From Adineta steineri (taxonomy: Eukaryota > Rotifera > Eurotatoria > Adinetida > Adinetidae), in contig CAJNOI010000037.1 of NCBI GenBank assembly GCA_905250115.1, forward strand, positions 1-64,000: 64,000 bases of DNA, given 5' to 3'. Position 1 is the first letter of the stretch. The number at the start of each line of letters is the position of its first letter. A program made the translations under genes and the position numbers. A model generated the notes under the pieces. The model was not told the DNA's origin. It saw only the letters and a program-made list of their open reading frames with translations, and made no database searches. Positions 1 to 10,595 of this stretch are shown here, piece by piece.

Positions 1-514
1 ATCTTTAGATATATAAAGATAACTAGTATCCTTCTTGATACAGAGACCTTTGGGATTTTCAAAGCTTACAGAAAAACTTCAAGATTTTTTAGAAGGCAGC
101 AAAGGTTTAAAATCATGTAATGCATCGTCGTAAAACTTCATGAGATTTTCAAAAGACTGTATAAGACAACTAAAACTCCCATGATGCTTAGAGAGACTTG
201 TCAGGACTTCATAAAAGTTCAATCAGCATGAAGTCATAGTTCCGCTCTATTTTGAGCGTTACGTATACTATTTTCCACTATAAAATATAGCTAAAAAAGA
301 TTACAAGTATAAGAATGCGACAAATCCAAAGCTTTAGGCTTTGATATTTTGTAGTTTGGGTTTGGGGTTCGATTTAGATTGAATTTGGGATGTGGGTATG
401 CGTGATTTATTTTTCTTTGACCCTCACCCAAACTCACATACACACCCTAAGATCGTGGTACGATCAGTGAGGCTCATGAATAGACTTTTCTTATTTCGCC
501 CAATTTATTTCTAG
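1..514. other. intergenic, upstream of RING gene
   Basis: No coding region is visible. The stretch is AT-rich and ends in a telomere-like inverted pair (355-448) lying about 65 bp before the first start codon of the RING gene. No tRNA, clear TATA box or other element could be supported. Confidence 0.5.
355..448. repeat. telomere-like G-rich/C-rich inverted pair 1
   Basis: The left arm (355-404) contains GGGTTTGGGG and GGGATGTGGG. The right arm (420-448) contains CCCTCACCC and CACACCCT. Together they could form an imperfect hairpin. The arms resemble TGTGGG and its complement, the bdelloid telomeric unit, but are degenerate. It is the first of about eleven clear pairs in the accessory part of the window. 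Confidence 0.5.
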
Positions 515-1792
515 ATGATGTCAAATATCTCTCAATACGAATATATGAATGAAGAATCTATCGACAATGAACTAGTCTGCACCATTTGTACTGAACCGCT
601 AAAGGATCCACAATATACACCGTGTGAACATATATTTTGTAAAGGGTGTATTACAGAATGGGTTGAAAAAGATAATACATCATGTCCCACGTGCCGACGA
701 AGTCTTAAAATTCACGAGCTGACGGAAGCTAATCGTATTGTGTGTAATATGCTCGATAGACTTCGTGTGAAGTGTTCGACGTGTGGGGAGACAAACCTGG
801 AGCGAGTCAATTTCGAACTTCATGTTACTAGTGAATGTCTTACAGTCTGTTTAGCAGCGGATATTATGTGTCAATGGACAGGACCACGTGGACAGCTTAA
901 TAACCATTTGGCTACTTGTAGCTATCAAAATTTGCGACCGGTACTCATTGAGCTCATAACTAAAGGTAAACAACTGGAAGAACAAGTGAAGCAGGAAAAA
1001 ATAGAAGCAACAAAATATGCAGTTCAGAACCGACAACTAACAGAACAAATGATGCAGCAAAGGTCTCCTATTGATCAATACCAAAACAGAGTTCGACAGC
1101 TCGAAGAACAACTGATCCGAAAACAAAAAGAGGAGTATGAGCAGCATAACTATATCCGACTGTTAGAGGAACAAATAAAGCGACAGGCAAGTCAAGGTGA
1201 CAAATACCAAAAGGACCTTCGATACCCTAGAGAAGAACTAAAGCAATCGAGCGATCTAAATGATACAAATCAGAACCAGATACGTAATCTCGAAGTAGAA
1301 ATACAACAACGGAGAGCTAAAGTGGAAGATTATCAAAATAAAATCATTAGATTTGAAAAACAGGTGAAGCAGCAACGTGTTGAAGCTGATAAATATCAGG
1401 CTGAAATAAAAAATCTGAAAGAAGACATTGAAAATCAACAATTAAAGGAAAGCAAGATGCATTACAAGGCTGATATTGTGAAGTATCAGAGCGAAATTCA
1501 GGGACTCAAGCAAGAGATTGAGAATCAGCAAAATCGAATCAACGAACTTGAAGCCAACCAGCAGTATCATTATGATAGAGTGAATCATACGCTTGAGGAC
1601 CAAAATGAGCAGCAAATGATTCAGACGAATATTGAGCCAGGTAAGTATATACATAGAAGATTAGCAAATTAAGCCAATTTTCTTTCATAAAAATTTTTGA
1701 TTTTGTACTTTAAAACTGGATGAGGTTTTGTAAAGGAGTAAACAAGTTTTTTTAAATCTCTAGAACAGATCTTTGACGATGAAACTCTTTGA
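515..1792 (+). CDS. RING-finger, coiled-coil E3 ubiquitin-ligase-like protein
   Basis: The N-terminus holds a complete C3HC4 RING finger (C22, C25, C37, H39, C42, C45, C57, C60), expected to recruit an E2 enzyme for ubiquitin transfer. A second Cys/His-rich stretch at about residues 87-136 looks like a TRAF-type zinc finger. Residues ~145-375 are Gln/Glu/Lys-rich with heptad spacing, a long coiled coil. No MATH/TRAF-C domain is seen, so this resembles the front half of a TRAF-like E3. The frame open to 1672 reads into an intron: a strong donor (CAG/GTAAGT) lies at 1641 and an acceptor ends at 1763, giving a short last exon 1764-1792 that stops after EQIFDDETL, in phase. Three N-terminal Met codons exist; the first is used here. 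The substrate is unknown. The RING assignment is firm; the last exon is inferred. Confidence 0.8.
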
Positions 1793-2810
1793 AAATAAAC
1801 CTATACTTCTCGCTTCAGAGCAATCCTATCTGATTAAAGATTTTTTGATCTCTCTTATTGTCTTCTGTAAGATAAAAAAATTTATTTAACAACAACGTCT
1901 TTTTCTTTGATCGAGTTGATTATTTGACTCTTATGGTCTTATTTTATACTTTGTTGATATCATATTCTGATATGAAGTCGAAATTTTAATTTCATCGAAA
2001 ATGAAGTTGTTTAAAACGTTTCAGACGATGTACCGAATATTATACAGCAAAATCATCTAATTTTTCCATTAAATTGAAATCATTACAATGTTCAGTGTGT
2101 TAAACTATTTAGTAAAGTATTGTTTGCTTTTCTAGCGGTAGATAAATATTTATTTTTCAGTATAATGATTCGAAGTTTGCTAGAAAAAAACAATATTTGT
2201 CTGATTTAGATCAGTAATTATAAGTAATAAAACGGTGTTAGGCAACTCTCTGAACCTGTGAATAGCTAGAAATCACAGGCTCTAAGTCCAGTGATTTAGG
2301 TCTGTTTGTCGATGCTTCGTTAACAAAAGATTTTGGTACATATTTTCTAACCTTAAATAGACAAGAAGTGTTTCAGCGGATTGGTATAGTCACTATGATA
2401 TGCTAATATTGTTTTTTGATTTATAATTTCTTCATTGGTAAAACATTTTTCATATATTCATTAGAGCGATCGTCGTCTATATGGTCTCGCTTGTCCGGTC
2501 CCGATGCTACGGTCATTTTAAATCGAACGGGCCGTCCACGTATAACAAAACGGCAAAGAAAAAGATGTTTTCGAGTGCAACTGTAACGTTTTGGCATGTG
2601 GTTCTATCACTTATATCATTAAAATTTTTATTTTGTTTTATTTTTTTTCTTCTAATATAGAGCCATTGTGATTTTATGAGATAACTGAATTCATCATATT
2701 TTTTAAATATTTCGCCAGTTTCTTTGTTCATACTACTATTAATGAATGTTTATCACTTTCAATAACATTCAATATATTTTTTTTTGTTATGTACAAGTTT
2801 TGGGTGTGTT
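1793..2810. other. AT-rich intergenic stretch
   Basis: No gene is supported. An open minus-strand frame at 2513-2731 has no recognisable domain and low-complexity composition. Nothing else structured was seen. Confidence 0.4.
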
Positions 2811-2990
2811 TAGGGATGCGACGGTGACGGTTAGTCACCGGTTCACCAAATGCATCGGGCACCGGTCACCGGTCCATCGGGCACCGGTATGAACCGGTCA
2901 CCAGTTCACCGATTCACCGATCACCGGTTCACCGATCACCGGTATAAACCGGTCACCGGTTCTACAGCTATAGTTATCGTTGCATCCCTA
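2811..2990. mobile_element. hAT-like MITE, copy 1 (CACCGGT-rich)
   Basis: A 180-bp element is bounded by inverted termini TAGGGATGCGACGGT and its near-complement ATCGTTGCATCCCTA. The interior is built of degenerate ACCGGT/CACCGGTTCACC units. TAGGG-type termini are typical of the hAT superfamily. It has no coding capacity. The flanking 8-mers (GGTGTGTT, AGTTCAAT) do not match, so no target-site duplication survives. It shares its termini with the element at 50677-50884. Confidence 0.65.
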
Positions 2991-4194
2991 AGTTCAATCA
3001 GTAATAAGAGATCTGAAAACTGTTTAGGTTAAATATTTTAGCATTTTTAACTGAATGTGTAACTATTGTATGATGCATTTGAAATTTCAAAAATCTTTAG
3101 TCATATTCTTGCAGGTCATTCTGATCTTGAAGACAGTTATTTACATTCTGATACACTATTTTCGATGAAATTGGAACTTATATGAGTGTATTTTTAATCT
3201 TTCTATGTTTCATTTGTTTTATAATTCAGTAAATCACATTGATTATATTGTGATAAATAATGAGCGTAAAGGTATACTCATTATTTTTGATAATGGATAA
3301 AATATTTTAATGCAAATAGTTCATTCTCGATATTTATTCATCAGTAGTAGGAAACCATTAATAAACCATATATAGTACAAAAAAATAGTTTTAACATAAA
3401 TGTCCAAGAGAAAAAAAACACAATTCAACACGACAGTAACTTCTAAAACTTGTTTATACTAGAAAAATAAATCACATTTATACAATAATATCAAATGAAA
3501 AATAATAATTCGCTAATGTAAAGTAGTTGAAGATAAGTTGTCAGGAAGCTTCACAGGCAAACTCTCAACAAAACACATATATACTAAATTTTACACAATA
3601 ATAATAGTACAATAAAAAATAGTTGTAATTGGTTTCCATACAAAAAGCAATGAAAGACAAGTAACGTTCGTCGCTTCGACTCACTTGACCCTCGACTGAA
3701 TAGGGTAAACCTATTTTCTGTTAATACTAAACTGAGAGCATCCATATACAAATTTATATCTGATTTCGACGCAAATATTTTCTCTTGAATTATAAAAGTG
3801 CACAAAAACGTTTTGTATTTTATAGTATGATTTTAAGATGAACCTCATTTTCCAAGTAATATCTGTAACCAAACCCATATTATGTACGGATAATGCTCGT
3901 TGAGAATGCTCGCTTAATCTTCACCAAATAACTTTCAGTTGGCGCTTATAAAATTTCACGCTTAACTCTTTCACCATATCTGCTAAGGAGAGATATAACA
4001 TGTTCTTTCATGACCGCACTATGTTTTTCTCAAAGTGTCTATTCAACTCGTAGTCGGTCGTCGGCGCCCCTTCGGTCCGCCACTCCCGGCTACTCGATAA
4101 TGTTGATTACATTTGACGACAAATATCCCATTTACTGTCTTTTCGTATCGGGTCCGTTCTCTTCGTCACGTGTTTCGAGAAAGCAGTCGTTAGA
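2991..4194. other. intergenic stretch, no gene recognised
   Basis: AT-rich sequence with short open frames only; none has a recognisable motif. A slightly more GC-rich patch at about 4040-4190 precedes the telomere-like pair. Confidence 0.4.
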
Positions 4195-4306
4195 GAGGGT
4201 GTGGGTTTATATGTGGATCTGGTCGTAGAGTTTGAGATTTGGATAGGGGCGTGAGTATTTTACCGTTCAACATTCTCATCCACATTTCCACCCACACCCA
4301 CTCCTT
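4195..4306. repeat. telomere-like G-rich/C-rich inverted pair 2
   Basis: The left arm begins GAGGGTGTGGGTT near 4195; the right arm (about 4276-4306) contains CCACATTTCCACCCACACCC. The spacer is about 60 bp. It directly abuts the tandem repeat that starts near 4320. Confidence 0.55.
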
Positions 4307-4319
4307 CACACGGTCACCC

Positions 4320-4835
4320 AACAGACCTCAGATTTGAAGTCTGGGCATCGAATTACATCTAGAAAAGTCTTTTCCTAAAAGTTGGTCTTAAATCTTCTTT
4401 TGACCTTTCATTCACAGGCACCCACCCCAAAACATGGTTACCCAAAAGACCTCAGATTCGAAGTCTGGGCATCGGAGTACCGCTGGCAGTGATTTTTTCG
4501 AAAAATTAATTTTCGATGTTTTTTTGACCTTTGAGCCCACTTGGCCACCGACCCTCTCCACATGACCCCAGACAGACCTCAGATTCGAAGTCTCGGCATC
4601 GAAATCCCTCTAGAAATGATTTTTTCGAAAAATTAATTTTCGATGTTTTTTTTACCTTTGACTCAACTTGGGACCCGACCCCCTCCACATGGCCCGAAAC
4701 AGACCTTAGATTCGAAGTCTCCGCATCGAAATACCGCTAGAAATGATTTTTTCGAAAAACTAATTTTCGATGTTTTTTTGACCTTTGACCCTTGACTTTT
4801 GACCCTTGACCCTTGACCCTTGACCTTTGACCTGC
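4320..4835. repeat. four tandem ~125-bp repeats ending in a TTGACCC heptamer array
   Basis: The anchor GACCTCAGATTCGAAGTCT recurs at 4324, 4448, 4575 and 4702, spacings of 124, 127 and 127 bp. Copies 2-4 also share an AT-rich core with an ATTTTTTCGAAAAA palindrome. The last copy runs into 6-8 tandem heptamers of the TTGACCC type (about 4778-4832). The copies differ at many positions, so the array is not recent. No coding potential is claimed. Confidence 0.8.
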
Positions 4836-6164
4836 GACAGACAGACATACAAACGCATTTCCATTTTTTGGCCCACATTTTTTCCGTAAAATCCTCCTTT
4901 CAGTCGAGGGAAAAATGTAATAACTTGTAGATTTTTAATTATAATATAAATGACTGATGTATTAAAAATTTCATTGGAAATAAATGTCAATATATTTCAA
5001 ATAAACATTTAAATAATCGATCTATTTATATTTAAATTAATGTATTCATGAATAATATTTACAATTATACAAGCAACTTGAATCGATAAATGTTTTATCT
5101 GTTATAGATTATTCTCGTTTGAAAAATCTTTTCTACTATTTACTTAAAATTAAAATCTAACATGACATTGATAAGATAAGTCTTTTTTGTTTGAAATTGC
5201 TGAAGTAATTAAATAATGGGAATGATAAATGCCTATGAGACATACTTATGTAAGTGGATCATATTTCCCTTTCTTTGTTTGAAATTGATATTTTTTTGTT
5301 GAGGGAAGAAGAGAACATAAATCTTAAGCAAAAGAAATAAAAGAAAATAGTAAATTGAAAGAAGTTTATAAATCATTGCTGTCTAGTTGATTATTATAAG
5401 AATATTTCTTCACGTATTGTTTATTTCATATGAATACAGAAATACGATAGATTGATCTAATTGATAATTTAGTTAGTTATAAAACTGTTTCTTCTAACTT
5501 ATGCATATCAACGATATTTTGTAAAAACTATAAAAGAGAAAAAATGATTTAGAACTGTTCGTATAGAAGATATCATTTGACTAAAAAAATGATTCATCAA
5601 TTCATCAGTAGTCCTTTTCTTTTATTTTGTCGAACTTTGTAATGGATATAATCAGATCATTTCACAGTTTATTGTCAAAATATATTTTCCATGATTTTGT
5701 ATTGTATTTGGACAAACGAAGAAATGTCCGATATTTAAATCAATAGTATAAGTTTTCTTCGTTCATCGGCTCTAGCAATGATTATTTACCGATATTTATA
5801 TATTCTTGTTATTCTAGATCAAATTCAATGTTCAATATACTAAAAGTAACAAGACACTGTTTTTCTGATTATTGTTGTGTTTGTAATGAATACTTACTCA
5901 TTTCTTTTATTTTTTTGGTAACATATGATTTTAAAAATATCATACATCGCAGTCTTTGTCATGACTTTTACAAAATTATTTAGATAGGATATCTCTCACT
6001 GGAAAAACCAGAACACTGTGATGCATGATATATGATTAGAAACTGTTACTTAATATGTTGTTAAATAACAAAAAAAGGCTAATTATTAATATAGCAATTG
6101 TTTTTGCTTTATATTCGAATACATCACAATATTTTACTGTTCATTCTAAAATCAGATTGAGACA
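4836..6164. other. AT-rich intergenic stretch before the kelch chimera
   Basis: Very AT-rich (many runs of A or T). No open frame of interest, repeat or RNA gene was recognised. The promoter of the gene starting at 6165 should lie at its right end, but no convincing core element was seen. Confidence 0.4.
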
Positions 6165-8938
6165 ATGGTAGATTATAACAAACGATCTTTTTGGAATTTT
6201 ACATTTAAAGACATATTAGCTATTATAAGTTCAGTCGCGATACCCATAGCCCTGGCTATTTATACTTCAATCGGTTCTGCACAACAAAAACAACAAGCTG
6301 AGAAAAAACAACAGTTTGATTTTGCACAATCAAGAGAACTAAGACAACAAACACTTTATGATGAATTTATAAATAATATTTATAAATTAGATAAAGATAG
6401 TTATCTCAACGACTCAAAAAATCCATGGGCATTTGCAAATGCATATTATCGTGCTGCTCATCGTCAATGGGATACAATACGTAAAGCAGATGTTATACAA
6501 TTTCTGAAAGAAAAGCAATTAATTGGTAGAAATAATTGTACGAATGGATGTAAAACGACAAAATTAGATGATATGATTCGTTTAAGCGAGTTAAATTTTG
6601 ATAAGGTACATTTAGCAAGTGAAACTGGCATATTAAATAAGTTGAATTTACAATGCACTTCTTTTGAACAAGTATCAATGTCAAATGGGGAGTTTACATC
6701 GGTTAATTTAAATGGTGTATCATTTGATGGAGCACGATTAGATAACGTGAAATTTGTTGATGCATCTTTAATTTGTGCTAGTTTTATTGGTGCAAATCTG
6801 ACAGGTGCACACTTTTCAAATAGTGATCTGTCGGGAGTTCAAATGACCGAAGATCAAATAAAACAGGCATACTTTTATAATGTAACTATGCCAAACGGAA
6901 AGAAGAGTGAAACTAAATCCTCAACGACAACAAAAAAACCTATAACACAAACAACAACAATAATCAAAACAAAAATATCGACAACGTCATCATCATCATC
7001 AACTTCAACAACAACAGCAACAACATCCACTGCATCATTCATAACAACTTCAACATCATCAACCTCATCGACAACATCAACATCAACAGCAATATCGAGT
7101 GAGTACCATGTTAAATCCTTTGTAGTGACACAAAAGATGATTACTAGAAGTGATGATATTTAAAGTTTCGATTTTAACTATTGAATGATCGGCATCTAAA
7201 TAGACAACACTAAGTAACATTTCCTATCAAAAGTCGAAATAAGACCAGTTTTGATGACTTGATTTGATCTATACTCATTTGAGTATTCAATATTCTTGTC
7301 CTGCCCAACAGTATTAGACGAAAACATTGCTGATAAAAAATTTTTCATGCAATAGAACTTATTGATCGTTTTAGTAAACACTCACTCACCCACTCTCGAG
7401 ATGATTGGAGTAATTCTATACGTTGAAGTACTACGTAGTTGACATAATATTGACATGAAACATGCCTATCAAGATCTAGTATCATGTTTTAGATCGCATT
7501 TGTATAGAGTTGAGTAATTTAAAAAAATATTGTAAAAGTAGAAACTTTAAACTCGAGAAAAACGTTTTTCACCGTCACTATCAATTAAGCTTTAGTGTAC
7601 TAATTTTTCCATGAAAACGATATGGGAACTTTATTCTCTTGCTCACAGTCACATCCTCATTGACATTCATTCTTATATACATCCTAATGCATACATACTC
7701 CGCCCCATTCAACATGGTGAAAGCATATCTTGTTTTGACTATGTTGAACAATGTAGACTAACTTTCACTCAAAGTCTAAAATTCGATCATTATTCATCAT
7801 AACTGAATTGTAGAACAGTATTTCAATTTCGTCGGTTCGCAACATCGATAGAGCTCGAAAATATCCATAAAGTTGTTTGTAACATATTTTTCATTAATTT
7901 AATTTAGTATTTCATAATGAATCTTATCTTAGTCATAAAAACAAAGAGAAGTTTATTGAAGGTTTGAAATCACTTACTCTGTGATCAATAGACAGACAAT
8001 TAATGCACATGTAAAATTCTAAATTATTTTAAGAGTAACATTTTTTACTCACTTTTCTGCTTCATCTAGAAATGACAATCACCGGCAACATGAGTATCGA
8101 ACGATACGTTCACACAGCATCCACATTAGCAAATGGACTAGTATTAGTTAGTGGCGGAAGCATCGGTGGTATGTCTTTCAATAGTGCTGAATTGTACAAT
8201 CCATCAACCGGCACTTGGACAGCTACAGGAAGCATGAATGTCGGACGACAATTTCATGCAGCATCCACATTAGCAAATGGATTAATATTGGTTGTTGGTG
8301 GAATGAGTAGTAGTACTGTCAATAGTGCTGAACTGTACAATCCATCAACCGGCACTTGGACAACTACAGGAAGCATGAATGCCGCACGAATACGGCACAC
8401 AACATCCACATTAGCAAATGGGTTAGTATTAGTTACTGGTGGATCCAACTTTGATTGTCTCAATAGCGCTGAACTGTATAATCCATCAACAGGCACTTGG
8501 ACAACTACAGGAAACATGAATGCCGCACGATACTATCACACAGCATCCATATTAGCAAATGGATTAGTATTAGTTGCTGGCGGACTGGGCAGCAATTATA
8601 TTGATATCAATAGTGCTGAATTGTACAACCCATCAACAGGCACTTGGACAATCACAGGAAACATGAATGCCGCACGATACTATCACACAGCATCCACATT
8701 AGCAAATGGATTAGTATTAGTTGCTGGCGGGCAGGGCAACAATTATACTGATATCAATAGTGCTGAATTGTACAATTCATCTACAGGCACTTGGACAACT
8801 ACACGAAGCATGAATGCTGCTCGACAGTTGCATACAGCATCCACATTAGCAAATGGATCAGTATTAGTTGCTGGACGAGTGTTCAAGGGTGATTATCTCA
8901 ATAGTGCTGAGCTTTATCAATCGATATTCACAGAATGA
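6165..8938 (+). CDS. membrane-anchored pentapeptide / Thr-rich linker / six-kelch protein
   Basis: Exon 1 (6165-7098) encodes a short cytosolic N-terminus, one membrane helix (about residues 15-36), a helical stretch, a pentapeptide-repeat region (about 160-230, with ASFIGANLTGAHFSNSDLSG) and a Ser/Thr-rich linker (about 245-311). A donor GTGAGT at 7099 and an acceptor at 8068-8069 join it in phase (1/2) to exon 2 (8070-8938), which holds six ~48-residue kelch repeats with LVLVAGG and NSAELYNPSTGTW, enough for a six-bladed propeller. Joined length is about 600 residues. The linker is rich in possible O-glycosylation sites, suggesting an extracellular stalk and propeller. The 971-bp intron is long for this genome, so two separate genes remain possible; the matching phase and the absence of a first half-repeat start favour one gene. 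Role unknown. A poly(A) signal lies at 9008. Confidence 0.65.
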
Positions 8939-9007
8939 TATTTCTTTTTTGAACTGAACCATAATTTTTTTATCTGTAATCAAACTATTTAATCATTTAC
9001 ATTTCTT

Positions 9008-9013
9008 AATAAA
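9008..9013 (+). terminator. poly(A) signal of the kelch chimera
   Basis: AATAAA 70 bp after the stop codon at 8938 on the same strand. Confidence 0.5.
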
Positions 9014-9460
9014 CTATCATTCATCAAATAATATATGAGTTGGACTAATATTTCGAAGTAATATTGTATGGCGGTTGTTAAAAAAGAGCGATAATTGATA
9101 AAAGACAGATTATTATTTGTACAACTGAGTTGGTATAAGTACAGATGTGAAGAATATCAATTATTCCTTGTTACTAAGCACATATATTCAAATGAGAGCG
9201 AGTTCACATATGATGATAAAGTATGAATATCACAAATGGATAGCTCTATAATTTGCTAAAACAAATCAATTTTTTCCAACGAAACTCTTTTTGTTAAATA
9301 GTTGAATCAGCTTGAATTGTTGTATTTTACAAAGAGGATATATATTTTATGTTCTTACTATGTTCATAATTTTATAAAACGAATGATACTCTCGACAAAG
9401 AAGAAATCAAATGCCCCTGTCAAAGAAACAAGGCATATTGTGGAAAGACTGCTACTTAAT

Positions 9461-9496
9461 AGTGTGGGTGTTTTATCTGTCACCCACACCCACTTA
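9461..9496. repeat. telomere-like inverted pair 3 (compact hairpin)
   Basis: AGTGTGGGTG, a spacer of about 10 bp, then CACCCACACCCACTT. This is the most compact of the pairs and would fold as a tight hairpin. Confidence 0.65.
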
Positions 9497-9893
9497 TTTG
9501 TGTGAACGATGTCAGATGATCTTCTTCAGTAGAGACACATCTGTGTTAGTTTAATAATACTTTTGTTTTTCGCACAGATATAAGGGAGAGATGAAATATG
9601 AGAATAATAGCAACTTAGAAATGTACTGGATTGCACAGAATACGTTCATTAGTTGTCGATCGAAAGTGACATAACTTGCCTACTGATTTTACTCTTTAGA
9701 CTAATTCATATTTGTTTCGTAGTTATGTTGATATTGATACTGAATGGATGATTTATATTTAAGATAATCGAGATAAAATTAGCAACCAGTTCTTTCTCTT
9801 TTCTCTGAGATATATTTTTTGCATTTTATGTTTTTGAATATATAATAAGATTTCCGTCTCCCGAAAGAAACGAGAGCGTACGAACTCAGAGCA

Positions 9894-9948
9894 TGGGTAT
9901 GATATTAGATGCATTATATCCACATGCACATTCACACCCAGATCTTCA
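9894..9948. repeat. telomere-like inverted pair 4 (degenerate)
   Basis: GCATGGGTATG on the left and CCACATGCACATTCACACCC on the right, with a spacer of about 20 bp. The G arm is short, so the assignment is weaker than for neighbours. Confidence 0.4.
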
Positions 9949-10595
9949 CTGAACTTTTTTTGTCTAAATCAATTCTTGATGATTCATCTGTTCACCTAGA
10001 CAATTTTGAGTAATTGTGCAAAACTAGCACAACCATATAAAGTTGGTTAAGCACTGTTTTTTGAACACGAAATCTTTTTGAGTTCAGCACTATCGAACAG
10101 AATCTTTTTTTTTTGAATATTATTCGATACTACACATTTTACAGTTCAGTATCATCCAGCAAAAGCTTTGAATCAATACTACTGAGCATAACTTCTCAAT
10201 GTTTGACTAGTCTCACAGAGAGCCTTTTATTATTTCACGTCATCCAGAAGGATCTTTCAAAGCTTTGCTACTACCATACTAGATTTTATCTACCACAGTT
10301 TCACTCGAGCGTGCCTTTAAGATTTTTACCATTGTTATACACAACCATAGACAGATTTTGCACCTGCTGCCGACTCACATAATACCTTCCCAAAACTCTT
10401 TTATTGTTTTTGAGTCTCATGTCAATCACCTCATAGCAAAATTTCTAAGCAAACATTATCAAAAGAACACGAGATTAAAATGAAAAACAAGCAGTTTTAT
10501 TTATGGTCATTTCGCAAATTACACTACAAGAAAAAATATCAGCATGATCATCACATGTTATGTATCCGTTATCGAAATGTGTTTAATATTAACAT

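Larger units (their letters stand above)
8939..10595. other. intergenic stretch with two telomere-like pairs
   Basis: No gene recognised. It contains the pairs at 9461-9496 and 9894-9948. A frame open over 10113-10382 is rich in Ser/Leu/Tyr and has no known motif, so it was not called. Confidence 0.4.

Noticed and set aside
2513-2731. Possible 72-codon gene, considered as a FLYWCH-type finger fragment
   Set aside because: The Cys/His/Trp spacing does not fit in any frame.
4506-4990. Overlapping minus- and plus-strand frames in the tandem repeat
   Set aside because: They follow the 125-bp repeat and the heptamer array in several frames; composition is repeat-driven and no homology is recognised.
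8254-8517. Antisense open frame in the kelch region
   Set aside because: It arises from the repeated kelch codons read backwards; it repeats with the same period as the kelch units.
10113-10382. 89-codon plus-strand frame
   Set aside because: Ser/Leu/Tyr-rich, opened by AT-rich DNA, without motif, splice context or poly(A) signal.
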